A DNA stretch of 64,000 nucleotides from Bacteroides coprosuis DSM 18011 (GTDB lineage Bacteria; Bacteroidota; Bacteroidia; Bacteroidales; Bacteroidaceae): NCBI GenBank assembly GCA_000212915.1, contig CM001167.1:2162780-2226779 (forward strand), in the 5' to 3' direction. A program made the translations under genes and the position numbers. Positions 25,496 through 34,858 of this stretch are shown here, piece after piece. The notes beneath the pieces were generated by a model. It had not been told where the DNA came from, did no database searches, and worked only from the letters and a program-made list of their open reading frames with translations. Positions within the stretch are counted from its first letter, which is position 1. Every line of letters starts with the position of its first letter.

Positions 25496-26515
25496 ATGGT
25501 CCTCAAATTTGAAGATAAATTTTTAGAAGGTATTCATATTTACAACGAACATGTATTTACCTTAACAGCCACAACGGATGAAACTTCTGTTGTCAAAAAA
25601 ATGCTTAAGTTGGCTCGTGATATAAAAAGAGAAAGTGATGAAACCACTTACTACACCTACCTGTGGCCAGAGTCACTAACTACACTAGCTAGTACTCTAA
25701 CAGACAATCAAGAAGTACTAAAGCATGTCCATGGCACGCGTAAACAGTCTGTCCGTGCCAACGACAATGTTCAAAATAGGCTAATGGCTGAAAAGGATTA
25801 TCTATTGGAAAACCTTTATTACGAAAATCTTAAATCCTTGGAAACAGTTCAAGGTTGGCTAGACTTTATAAAGGAAAACAGTGAGCTTATCTATATTCTA
25901 TACGGAAGATATATCTTCTTCAAAACCGACTCGAATGCTGGTGATCCCATCCCCCATTCATTTAAATTTTTGGGTGAGGAACTCTTCATTATGTTATGGC
26001 ATAGATCAACTGAGCTTTCACTCCATATATATCAAACATCCATAGACCAATCACCTATTGATTTAGATAAGATACGAGAAGAACTTGTCATTATTTGCCA
26101 ACTAGAAAACTTCTATATTAATTACTTTGCACAAAAGAATACATTATCAATTCTAGAAGAAACTCGAAAATTATTCAAGCGTTTTAATATAAAGAGCATC
26201 TCGAAGTCTGAGCTAAAAACAGTACTTTCAAGAAAAGGTAAAAGTGATTTAAATGCTTTTTTAAAAGTAAACAAGAACCCAGAACTCACTCATTTAGAAG
26301 ACTATATAAAGAAGTACCCCAACGGTTTATTCTTAAATGAAGTTTACTTTACTTACGTAATCATCAAATATGTAAGAGATATTGACGACTGGATCGATGC
26401 TCTACTAGATAGAGATTACCACACCTACGTATTAACAAGGCCCAACGGCTTGTTCTTGGAAACTGCAAAGTATTTAGACCAAAGAAGAAACCGCTACAAT
26501 AAGCATCTCTCTTAG
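25496..26515 (+). CDS. Unrecognised protein with C-terminal YPNGLFL repeats, 339 residues
   Basis: I do not recognise this protein. It has no signal peptide or TM helix, is rich in charged and aromatic residues and looks mostly alpha-helical. Near the C-terminus a motif occurs twice: LEDYIKKYPNGLFLNEVYF (about 274-292) and VLTRPNGLFLETAKYLD (about 316-332), resembling the 'YPNG...EA' helix-turn of TPR-like repeats, with a DIDDWIDALLDRDY segment between. The start MVLKFEDKFLEGIHIYNEHV follows 30 AT-rich bases without a clear ribosome site. It is monocistronic, followed by a hairpin that belongs to the GACACCGACA repeat family. Confidence 0.75.
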   Translation: MVLKFEDKFLEGIHIYNEHVFTLTATTDETSVVKKMLKLARDIKRESDETTYYTYLWPESLTTLASTLTDNQEVLKHVHGTRKQSVRANDNVQNRLMAEKDYLLENLYYENLKSLETVQGWLDFIKENSELIYILYGRYIFFKTDSNAGDPIPHSFKFLGEELFIMLWHRSTELSLHIYQTSIDQSPIDLDKIREELVIICQLENFYINYFAQKNTLSILEETRKLFKRFNIKSISKSELKTVLSRKGKSDLNAFLKVNKNPELTHLEDYIKKYPNGLFLNEVYFTYVIIKYVRDIDDWIDALLDRDYHTYVLTRPNGLFLETAKYLDQRRNRYNKHLS

Positions 26516-26570
26516 AGCGAGCGTAGCTCATAAAAATACGAATATAGCAATTTTGCTCAAAGGCATCCCA

Positions 26571-26632
26571 CCCCTCTGACACCGACAAGACGAACTCATG
26601 TCGCTGTCAGAGGGGGTGTCTTATCGGCGTTA
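26571..26632 (+). repeat. Hairpin with degenerate GACACCGACA-family repeats, copy 3
   Basis: CCCCTCTGACA-c-CGACA pairs with TGTCG-c-TGTCAGAGGGG, a 16-bp stem with a single C/C mismatch. The 5' arm contains GACACCGACA (26578-26587), the 3' arm the inverted TGTCGCTGTC (26599-26608), and a third degenerate unit TATCGGCGTT follows at 26622. It shares the core decamer with the blocks at 603-665 and 12127-12202 but is folded as an inverted repeat. It may terminate the preceding gene. Confidence 0.65.
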
Positions 26633-26639
26633 AGAGGGG

Positions 26640-26949
26640 GAGGGAAATAATTGAAGTCTGCTACTCGGCTTACTTTAGACTTTATAGATACTATATTAAT
26701 GATATACAATCACACCATTCTCTTTCCGCCTTATTATTTTTTCAAAAGACCTCACAAAAGTCATGTCCTTTATATAAATCATTTAGGCATATATCTAATT
26801 CTTACTTAGAGTATAAGAAGATACGAAATGAACCAATCCAAAGCCCTATCAAATATTAAACAAAGTTAATTAACACAATATATTCTGTTTTTTGTAGTCC
26901 TTTACGCCCCACAAATAATAGTATCAATAGTTAGCTGAAACTGAATACT
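26640..26949. other. Upstream region of the PUL sigma factor
   Basis: AT-rich spacer of about 310 bp leading into the ECF sigma gene. I find no TAnnTTTG box at a convincing distance from the start. No ORF or hairpin stands out. Confidence 0.3.
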
Positions 26950-27546
26950 ATGGAATCCATAAAGAGATCAACAATAATAGCCTTTAAAAAAGGAAAAATA
27001 AAGGCTCTCGAAGCAATCTATAATCAATATAGTGGTAAAGTGTACAACTTCACTCACTCCATTATAAGAAATAGCGAGCAAGCTCAAGACATTACTCAAG
27101 ATGTTTTTTTATTAATTTGGGAAAAACGCAATCAGATTGATTGCGACTTAAACTTTGATAGTTATCTATTAAAGATAGCCCAAAACATGGTTTATCAAAC
27201 ATTTAGGAAAAATGTTGTAAGGGAAAACTACATTAACAGTTTGCAAATACAAGAGCTGATTGTTCAATCAAATTCAATGGAAGATAACATCGACTCTGAT
27301 TTTCTCGAAGAATATATAATGAGTTTAGTTGAAGCACTCCCAAAATCTAGAAGAGACATATTCTTACTCTACTGGAAATCGGGATTAAATTACAAAGAAA
27401 TAGCTACACAACTATCTATATCCGACAAAACTGTTGCAACACAAGTGCGAAGATCTATTTTTTATTTAAAAGAACAAATCGGAAATGTTGCTTTAACTAT
27501 CCTCCTCCTCATGCTTAGCCAAGGCTATGCAAGTAATCTTTTATAA
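26950..27546 (+). CDS. ECF-type RNA polymerase sigma factor of the PUL
   Basis: This 198-residue protein has region 2 (ALEAIYNQYSGKVYNFTHSI, with SEQAQDITQDVFLLIWEKR) and region 4 (LPKSRRDIFLLYWKSGLNYK followed by EIATQLSISDKTV). The last 20 residues are hydrophobic (NVALTILLLMLSQGYASNLL), a tail seen in many Bacteroidetes PUL sigma factors. It is 20 nt upstream of the FecR gene and should direct transcription of the SusCD operon when released by the anti-sigma factor after ligand transport. Confidence 0.94.
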   Translation: MESIKRSTIIAFKKGKIKALEAIYNQYSGKVYNFTHSIIRNSEQAQDITQDVFLLIWEKRNQIDCDLNFDSYLLKIAQNMVYQTFRKNVVRENYINSLQIQELIVQSNSMEDNIDSDFLEEYIMSLVEALPKSRRDIFLLYWKSGLNYKEIATQLSISDKTVATQVRRSIFYLKEQIGNVALTILLLMLSQGYASNLL

Positions 27547-27566
27547 ACCCTTAAAGTAGAGAACCT

Positions 27567-28559
27567 ATGAATGAACACTATACTCAACTTATAGAAAAAT
27601 ACATACAAAAAACAATTAGTAAAGAGGAAGTTAAAGAACTTGCATTTTGGGTTAAAACAGAAAGTTCCAAACTTGAATTTAGTGAAATGGCTCAATCAAA
27701 ATGGAATTTTGCCAGTGACTTGATGGACAACACTCTTAAAACTGAAATTTGGAATTCAATTAACAAACAAATTCAACCTAAAAAGGTTACTAGAAAAAAT
27801 ATTCTTAACTCAATTCTTTTTTATAAAATAGCTGCAAGCATACTATTACCTATTAGCATTATTCTTGGATTTATTATAATAAACAACAATGTTTTTCAGA
27901 ATCAGAAAGAGCAAGCTGCCTATTTAACTTATGTAGAAAAAGGGCAAAAAGCCATGCATACCCTCCCAGATGGCACTAAGGTATGGCTAAACTCTGATAC
28001 AGAATTCTCATATTACCCCAACTATAATGACGAAGAAAGAGCTGTTTACCTAAAAGGAGAGGCCTATTTTGAAGTAGCAAAAAACGAAGATAAAAAATTC
28101 ATTGTTGTTTGCAACGATCTTCATATTGAAGCTCTAGGAACAAGTTTTAACATAAAGAACTATGCCTCTGAAAAATACATTACAACTTCTCTTTTCGAGG
28201 GATCTGTAAAGGTTTACAATAAAAAAAATAGCTCAATATTAAGTCCATTTGAAAATTTAAAGTTCAACAAAAGTAATAACACCTTTAACAAAAGCCATTT
28301 TACTGAATCTAAAGAAATCGACTATTGGAGACACAACTTCCTATACTTCGATTCAACATCTCTCGAAGAGATAGCACAAATAGTAGAACGAATGTATAGC
28401 ATAAAAGTCCACTTTAAATCTAAGGAACTAAAACAAATCTTATTTACAGGGACAATAAACAACAACAACTTAAATAATATATTTCACATCATAAGTCTAA
28501 CCTATCCTTTGAAATATTCATTTGAGAAAAATGCTATAGTATTATCTACTATAAATTAG
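27567..28559 (+). CDS. FecR-family anti-sigma factor of the PUL
   Basis: This 330-residue inner-membrane protein has a cytoplasmic N-terminal anti-sigma part (about 1-85), one TM helix (about 87-110, KIAASILLPISIILGFIII), and a periplasmic FecR domain with HTLPDGTKVWLNSDTEFSY, VYLKGEAYFEVAKNEDKKFI and ALGTSFNIKNYA. A C-terminal STN-like segment (LEEIAQIVERMYSIKVHFKS) ends it. It pairs with the preceding sigma factor and presumably contacts the STN domain of the SusC protein encoded next. Confidence 0.95.
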   Translation: MNEHYTQLIEKYIQKTISKEEVKELAFWVKTESSKLEFSEMAQSKWNFASDLMDNTLKTEIWNSINKQIQPKKVTRKNILNSILFYKIAASILLPISIILGFIIINNNVFQNQKEQAAYLTYVEKGQKAMHTLPDGTKVWLNSDTEFSYYPNYNDEERAVYLKGEAYFEVAKNEDKKFIVVCNDLHIEALGTSFNIKNYASEKYITTSLFEGSVKVYNKKNSSILSPFENLKFNKSNNTFNKSHFTESKEIDYWRHNFLYFDSTSLEEIAQIVERMYSIKVHFKSKELKQILFTGTINNNNLNNIFHIISLTYPLKYSFEKNAIVLSTIN

Positions 28560-28636
28560 TTTATATGCCTTGCTATAAGCGTACTACTTTATAGCAAACA
28601 ATCAAGTATTACTTAACCTTTTAAAATCAAATTATT

Positions 28637-31600
28637 ATGCAAAGAAACTTTCGCTTTCTGAGTAGGATATGCCTCATTGTATGTATAGCTCTTGCAATAC
28701 CGCAAACATTATCTGCTCAAATCAATTTATCTCTCAAGCAAACTACTAGACAAAGTGCTATAAAAGCTTTAGAAAAACAATCCGATTATAACATATTCTT
28801 CTCTAATGAACTACCAGGATTAGATGATGTTATATCAATCTCTGTAAACAACGAAACTGTGGAAGGCACTTTAAATAAGATATTAGCTAAGTCTAACATC
28901 TCTTATAGAGTTGAAGCCAATAAACAAATTGTAATCTTCTCACAAACAAAACAAGAATCAACTCCAGCAAAATCAAACAAGATTAGAGGTAAGGTTATCG
29001 ATAAATCAGGAGAACCACTAATTGGAGTATCTGTTGTCTGCCTCAATAATAATAAGGGAACTATAACTAATATGGATGGAGAATACTCTCTCGAAGTACC
29101 GGCTGCTTCTAAAGTTCAGTTTTCATATATAGGATATAATAATAAAGATATCATCATCACTAAAGATGGTGTTTATGACATTTCTTTAAAAGAAGATACT
29201 CAGCTACTTGAAGAAGTAATTGTGGTAGGATATGGTTCGATGAAAAGAAAGGATATAACAACAGCTGTGTCTGTAGTATCCACTTCCGACATAGAAGAAA
29301 GGCCTATTATTTCTGCAGCTCAAGCCATACAAGGTAAGGCAGCAGGTATTCAAGTAATTCAACCATCGGGTGCTCCAGGATCTGGCATGAGCATACGTGT
29401 ACGTGGTGCGACCTCTGTACAAGCCTCTAATGAACCTCTATATGTGGTAGATGGAATGCCAACAGACCAAATATCAGATTTAAATCCAAATGATATTGAA
29501 AGTATGCAAGTATTGAAAGACGCATCTTCTGCTGCCATATACGGAGCTAGAGCAGCCAATGGGGTTGTGCTGATTACAACCAAGCGTGGCCAAGCAGGCA
29601 GACCGATTGTTAAGGCAAGCACCTATGCAGGTTTTTCTAAATTGGGAAAGAAAATAGACGCACTAAATACGGATGAATACAAGGATTTAATGAAAGATCT
29701 TAAAAAAGTATCCAACGTTGCTCCAACTATTCCTGATAGTGAAAACAGATATGTAGATTGGACAGATGAGTTTTTCCGTACGGGTGTAACTCAAAATTAT
29801 CAATTATCTGTTTCAAGTGGAAATGAAAAATTACAATACTTCATTTCAGGTGGTTACACAGATGAAAAAGGAATTGTAAACAAAGCAAACTTCAGAAGAT
29901 ATAGCTTCCGTTCCAATATCGATAGTCAACAAACTAATTGGTTAAAATTAAATTTAAATGTTTCTTATTCGAATACTAAGGGACAATGGATTACTGAAAA
30001 CGGAAGTGCTATGCGTTCAGGCTCTATCTTATCAGTGCTAAACACTCCTCCATTTTTGAACAAATGGGATCCTAATAATCCGAATCAATACGACGAATTG
30101 GCTTATGGATCACGTATTTTAAACCCATTTGCAGCCAATGCCGCCGATAATGCTACATCTACAGACTTTTTGAGAACTTCCTTTGGCTTTACTTTAGACA
30201 TTTATAAAGGACTTAAATTCAAATCCAACTTTGGACTTGAACTAACCAATGAACATTGGGACTATTTCTTAGATCCAATTTCAACATCTGATGGTAGAGG
30301 AACAAAAGGTAGAGTTCAAGAAAGCTTTTCTAGAAATTTCGAATGGCTATTGGAAAACATTTTTACTTATGATAAGTCTTTTGACAAACATAACTTATCA
30401 CTAATGGGTGGTAACACTCTTCAAAAGGCTCAATATAATGGCAGCTGGATTGCAGGCTTTGATTTATCAGAATCTTATCCCGACATTCACTCTATTGCAG
30501 CAGCAAACCAGATAGATAAAGATGCTACAGGATCTTCTGCTTCAGCATGGACACTAGCTTCCTTCTTAGGTAGAGCTGCTTACAATTTTGCTAGTAGATA
30601 CTTAGTTACTGTAAACTTTAGAGCAGATGGTTCTTCTCGATTTGCGCCTAAACATAGATGGGGATATTTCCCGTCAATATCAGCTGGTTGGAGAATTTCT
30701 GAAGAAAAATTCATGGAAGCAACTAAAGACTACATCACAGATTTAAAGCTAAGAATAGGATGGGGTATGACAGGTAATCAGAGTGGTATAGGCAACTATT
30801 CATACCTGGCTAACATGAATGCTAGTAGAGTTACTCCTACTTCAGACAATTTGTATCCAGGACTTGCTATCAGCCCCAACTCTGCAGCCAACAAAGAGTT
30901 GACTTGGGAAAAGACAGCTCAATGGAATGCGGGTATAGACTTGAACCTATTTAATTCACGTATTATTTTTTCTGCTGATGCCTACATAAAGAAAACAAAA
31001 GATTTACTTCTAACAGTGGGACTACCAGAAAGTGTTAACCTACCAGGTGGAATTACTCGTAATGATGGGGAGATGGAAAATAAAGGTATTGAGTTCATGG
31101 TTTCATCGCAAAACTTAACAGGTCAATTGCAATGGAATACAGACTTCAACATTTCCTTCAATAATAATAGATTGACCAAACTTGGACTTAATAAAGTATA
31201 TTATGATGGAGAGATGTACGAGACCAAAGAAAATGCTATCATCCTAAAAGAAGGACTACCTTTAGGCACATTTTATGGTTATATCTCTGATGGAGTAGAT
31301 CCCGAAACAGGAGACATCATGTACAGAGACTTAAATGAAAATGGTCAGATTGACCCTGAAGATCGTACAACTATTGGAAATGCTCAACCAAATTTTATCT
31401 TTGGATTAACAAATACCTTCTCTTATAAAGGACTCTCTTTATCGGTTTTTTTACAAGGTAGCCAAGGTAATAAGATTTTTAATGCCACCAGAATTGATAC
31501 AGAAGGCATGTTCGACTTTAGAAATCAATCTAAAAATGTGCTTGACAGATGGAAAAGACCAGGTATGGTTACCGATATTCCAAGAGTAGGTAATATAGAA

Positions 31601-31879
31601 AACATCCACAACTCTTCACGTTTTATTGAGGATGGATCTTATATCCGTTTGAAAACAATAACCTTATCATACGATTTCAATAAAAAAGTACTACAAAAGC
31701 TACATCTATCTCGCCTACAAGCCTATGTAACAGGTAATAATCTTTTAACTCTAACCAAATACTCTGGATACGACCCAGAAGTTAACGCCTTTGGTGGAAG
31801 TGCTGTAGTTCAAGGTATTGACTATGGTACTTATCCTCAATCAAAAGCAGTTATTTTTGGTATCAATTTAGAATTCTAA
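28637..31879 (+). CDS. SusC/RagA-type TonB-dependent transporter with STN signalling domain
   Basis: This 1080-residue outer-membrane protein has a signal peptide (1-27, ending TLSAQ), an STN domain (about 30-105, AIKALEKQSDYNIFFSNELP), a carboxypeptidase-like regulatory domain (about 115-200, IRGKVIDKSGEPLIGVSVVC), a TonB box region (LLEEVIVVGYGSMKRKDITT), a plug (SIRVRGATSVQASNEPLYVV followed by DGMP; DASSAAIYGARAANGVVLIT) and a 22-strand-type barrel ending in NLEF. The STN domain links it to the sigma/FecR pair. It imports oligosaccharides, here probably GlcNAc-containing ones given the two hexosaminidases. Confidence 0.96.
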   Translation: MQRNFRFLSRICLIVCIALAIPQTLSAQINLSLKQTTRQSAIKALEKQSDYNIFFSNELPGLDDVISISVNNETVEGTLNKILAKSNISYRVEANKQIVIFSQTKQESTPAKSNKIRGKVIDKSGEPLIGVSVVCLNNNKGTITNMDGEYSLEVPAASKVQFSYIGYNNKDIIITKDGVYDISLKEDTQLLEEVIVVGYGSMKRKDITTAVSVVSTSDIEERPIISAAQAIQGKAAGIQVIQPSGAPGSGMSIRVRGATSVQASNEPLYVVDGMPTDQISDLNPNDIESMQVLKDASSAAIYGARAANGVVLITTKRGQAGRPIVKASTYAGFSKLGKKIDALNTDEYKDLMKDLKKVSNVAPTIPDSENRYVDWTDEFFRTGVTQNYQLSVSSGNEKLQYFISGGYTDEKGIVNKANFRRYSFRSNIDSQQTNWLKLNLNVSYSNTKGQWITENGSAMRSGSILSVLNTPPFLNKWDPNNPNQYDELAYGSRILNPFAANAADNATSTDFLRTSFGFTLDIYKGLKFKSNFGLELTNEHWDYFLDPISTSDGRGTKGRVQESFSRNFEWLLENIFTYDKSFDKHNLSLMGGNTLQKAQYNGSWIAGFDLSESYPDIHSIAAANQIDKDATGSSASAWTLASFLGRAAYNFASRYLVTVNFRADGSSRFAPKHRWGYFPSISAGWRISEEKFMEATKDYITDLKLRIGWGMTGNQSGIGNYSYLANMNASRVTPTSDNLYPGLAISPNSAANKELTWEKTAQWNAGIDLNLFNSRIIFSADAYIKKTKDLLLTVGLPESVNLPGGITRNDGEMENKGIEFMVSSQNLTGQLQWNTDFNISFNNNRLTKLGLNKVYYDGEMYETKENAIILKEGLPLGTFYGYISDGVDPETGDIMYRDLNENGQIDPEDRTTIGNAQPNFIFGLTNTFSYKGLSLSVFLQGSQGNKIFNATRIDTEGMFDFRNQSKNVLDRWKRPGMVTDIPRVGNIENIHNSSRFIEDGSYIRLKTITLSYDFNKKVLQKLHLSRLQAYVTGNNLLTLTKYSGYDPEVNAFGGSAVVQGIDYGTYPQSKAVIFGINLEF

Positions 31880-31891
31880 TACTTAAACATT

Positions 31892-33364
31892 ATGAAAATT
31901 TACATTAAAGCAATACACTATATCTTATTTGCTATTTTCATTTCGTCATGTAGTGATTTTTTAGATGAGAAGCCTCAATCCGACTTCACACAAGAAGGTA
32001 CAGGTAATGAAGACCAAACCTCTAAATATCATAACTTAGCGGATGCACAAGCAGAATTACAAGGTGCTTATAACACTTTCAAAGCAGACATTTTTCAATT
32101 AGAAAATTACACTATTAATGATATTCAATCAGATAACTGTTATGTAGGTGGAGATGGCTCCAACGAAGAGGCTGTAGACCGAATAAAACTAACATCGACT
32201 AATGCTAAAGTAGGTATAATTTGGTCACAATATTATTCTATGGCAGGGTCTGCTACAACAGTAATAGAAAACACTAAACTTTTAGAAGTTCCTCAAAGTC
32301 AAGAATTAGAAAAGAGAAAAATCATAGCTGAAGCACAGTTCATCAGAGCATGGGCACATTTTGACTTAGTGAGGTTATGGGGCGATATACCCATGGTTTT
32401 GGCATTAATACCCACTATCACTGCTGAAAACCTAGACAAATGGTATCCAGTAATGTATCCTTCTCGCACTCCTAAAGAAGAAGTATATGAACAAATACTC
32501 AAAGATTTAGATGAGCATGAATCCATTAAATATCTTTCTAGTAAAAGTCAAGGCGCTTTCTTAGCAACAAAAGGTGCAGCTTATGGATTATTGGCGAAAG
32601 TTTATGCCACTAAAGGCAATAAATCAGCTAGAGATTATAATAAAGCTATTGAATATGCGAACAAGTGCATAAATGAAGGATATACATTGGTGGATAACTT
32701 CGATGATTTATGGAATCCAGATAACAAATTTACTAAAGAAAGCATATTTGAAGTCTATTATACAGCAGATGCACCAAACTGGGCATTTTGGACATTATTG
32801 AAAGAAGAAGATGGCTCTGTGACATGGAGAAGATATTGTACTCCTTCTCATGATTTAGTTAATAAATTTGACAAAGAAAATGACACTAGATTCACTGCCA
32901 GTATCCTATGGAAAGAAGCACCCTATGATACTTTTTGGCCAGCCAATCATTACCCTTTTGCCTATAAAATAAGAGAAAAAAGTTCTGATATTATTTTAAT
33001 GAGGATAGCTGATATTCTTCTATTAAAAGCAGAAGCGCTAGTTGAGCTGAATCAGGTTAATCAAGCTATTTCTATAGTAAACCAGATAAGAAAAAGAGCT
33101 GGAATTAAATCACTGAATCCATCTATGACTCAAGAAAAAGCTAGATTAGCCGTTGAAAATGAAAGACAACTAGAACTATTCATGGAAGGTCAAAGATGGT
33201 ACGATTTAACTAGAAACAACAGACTCATCGAAGTTATGTCTCAACACAAAGATAAGGATGGTAATAAATTGATTTCAAACTTAAATGAGAACAAATATTA
33301 TTGGCCTATACCACAGTTGGAATTAGATAAAAATGACAATCTGATTCAAAATAAAGGATATTAA
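31892..33364 (+). CDS. SusD/RagB-type surface glycan-binding lipoprotein
   Basis: This 490-residue lipoprotein has its signal peptide ending at ISSCSDFLDEKP with Cys20 as lipidation site. The SusD fold is shown by AEAQFIRAWAHFDLVRLWGD, the TPR-like helices in the first half, IADILLLKAEALVELNQVNQ, IVNQIRKRAGI and the C-terminal LFMEGQRWYDLTR and YYWPIPQLELDKN. It forms the lid of the SusC barrel encoded 12 nt upstream. Confidence 0.96.
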   Translation: MKIYIKAIHYILFAIFISSCSDFLDEKPQSDFTQEGTGNEDQTSKYHNLADAQAELQGAYNTFKADIFQLENYTINDIQSDNCYVGGDGSNEEAVDRIKLTSTNAKVGIIWSQYYSMAGSATTVIENTKLLEVPQSQELEKRKIIAEAQFIRAWAHFDLVRLWGDIPMVLALIPTITAENLDKWYPVMYPSRTPKEEVYEQILKDLDEHESIKYLSSKSQGAFLATKGAAYGLLAKVYATKGNKSARDYNKAIEYANKCINEGYTLVDNFDDLWNPDNKFTKESIFEVYYTADAPNWAFWTLLKEEDGSVTWRRYCTPSHDLVNKFDKENDTRFTASILWKEAPYDTFWPANHYPFAYKIREKSSDIILMRIADILLLKAEALVELNQVNQAISIVNQIRKRAGIKSLNPSMTQEKARLAVENERQLELFMEGQRWYDLTRNNRLIEVMSQHKDKDGNKLISNLNENKYYWPIPQLELDKNDNLIQNKGY

Positions 33365-33385
33365 TTTTTTATTAAAAGAAGAAAT

Positions 33386-34759
33386 ATGCAATATAAAATA
33401 GCTACTAACATACTAGTAACCTGCCTTGTACTATTTTTTACTAGTTGTGAAAATAAATTTGAACGAGTTGTGTATTCCACATCACAACCTAAAATAACAA
33501 ATCTAGAAGTTTCAGTAGAAGGATTATTAACTGTTCCCGACTCTGTCTTTATAACAGCAACAGTAGTAGACAAAAACACACCTTTGTCTACTCTAGATAT
33601 AACACTTAAAACAGCTAGTCAGGAGTTATTTCAAAAATCAATCAGAACAAAAGGATATGAAGCAGAAATTAAAAACTTTGCTTTTTACATTCCTTTTCAA
33701 CCTAATTTAAACGATAATGAGCCAGCTATATTGACTATACAAGCCATTAATATTGAGGGGACAACTCATAAAGAAGTTCGAGAGTTGAAGTTGCAAAGAC
33801 CTAAACTTTCTAAACAGTTGTACTTACATATTGAAAATGAAGTCTATACTCTAGAGCAAAGCACAACCAATCCTTATGAATATATAAGTGCTGAAGATAA
33901 TTATCCACAAACCTTTAAAGGTAAAATATCTACTCATGAATCTCTAGAAGAATCCAATTTAATTTGGGGAGAAGGAGAAGACACGAATACTACCTCTGTT
34001 ATTAATAATTCACAAGGAAATTTCAACTTCAATTTTGAGGAGTGGCAAATACAAAACATAACCTTCAATACCCTATCCTTCGAATTGGGTATTATCGGTA
34101 CTCAGCAATACATTGCAATAAATGGAACTCAACTTGAAGCGAAACAAGGTCTTTTTGAAGCTGGAATCAAATTTGAACAAGGTAAGGAGTTTACTATTGA
34201 AGGAATAGAAAATATAAAAGAAGCCTATAATAGAGACTTCTTTGAGTATAATGAAGCAACAGGAAAATTTAAGTTTTTAAGAGAGTCTGGAACATGGGAA
34301 GTCTATTACTCCTCTAAATACAATTACATCTGGGTTATTAACTCAGATCATGTTGCACCTCAAGCATTCTGGATTATTGGTCATGGATTTACCTGTTCCC
34401 CTGTGTGGAACGATGATTATTTTCTAGGAGGATGGGATTCGGAAGATATAACAAGAATGGCCTATGTTGTTAAGATTGCTCCAAAGAAATATCAAACAAC
34501 AATGTATATTACAAACCAACATGAATGGGATAGTTTTGAGTTTGAAATTTACAGTAATAAAGAATCAGGTAAGGAAAAAGGGATTCTTTTAAAAGAAGGT
34601 AGCATAACCAGTGACACAGAAGGATTTACTATTTCTAATAGTAATGGATTAACTAATGCAGATAACTTCACTCCTGGTTATTATCAGTTGACATTTGACA
34701 CTACATTAGGTGTGGGCAACGAAACCGTTCATATAAAAAGGATACTCAACAATCTATAG
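33386..34759 (+). CDS. SusE/SusF-like surface lipoprotein (putative glycan binding)
   Basis: This 457-residue lipoprotein follows SusD by 21 nt. The signal peptide ends LVLFFTSCENKFERV (lipidated Cys at about residue 21). It has an N-terminal Ig-like domain (about 30-135: SQPKITNLEVSVEGLLTV; AVVDKN-type strands), then beta-rich domains, the last containing FWIIGHGFTCSPVWNDDYFL. The architecture resembles the DUF5016/DUF5125/DUF5121 proteins of Bacteroides PULs (from memory). It probably binds glycan at the surface. It has no catalytic motif. Confidence 0.75.
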   Translation: MQYKIATNILVTCLVLFFTSCENKFERVVYSTSQPKITNLEVSVEGLLTVPDSVFITATVVDKNTPLSTLDITLKTASQELFQKSIRTKGYEAEIKNFAFYIPFQPNLNDNEPAILTIQAINIEGTTHKEVRELKLQRPKLSKQLYLHIENEVYTLEQSTTNPYEYISAEDNYPQTFKGKISTHESLEESNLIWGEGEDTNTTSVINNSQGNFNFNFEEWQIQNITFNTLSFELGIIGTQQYIAINGTQLEAKQGLFEAGIKFEQGKEFTIEGIENIKEAYNRDFFEYNEATGKFKFLRESGTWEVYYSSKYNYIWVINSDHVAPQAFWIIGHGFTCSPVWNDDYFLGGWDSEDITRMAYVVKIAPKKYQTTMYITNQHEWDSFEFEIYSNKESGKEKGILLKEGSITSDTEGFTISNSNGLTNADNFTPGYYQLTFDTTLGVGNETVHIKRILNNL

Positions 34760-34777
34760 GGAATTAATGACACTAAC

Positions 34778-34818
34778 TTAATTACCCTCGTTTGAATAAG
34801 TCTCTCGAGGGTAATTAA
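34778..34818 (+). terminator. Intra-operon hairpin before the first GH20 gene
   Basis: TTAATTACCCTCG pairs with CGAGGGTAATTAA around a 15-nt loop. It has no real T-run, so it may be a weak terminator or an mRNA-processing/stability element separating susC-D-E from the enzyme genes. Confidence 0.5.
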
Positions 34819-34858
34819 TAATCAAAATTTCAGTTCTACTCGTATAAACATTAATATT

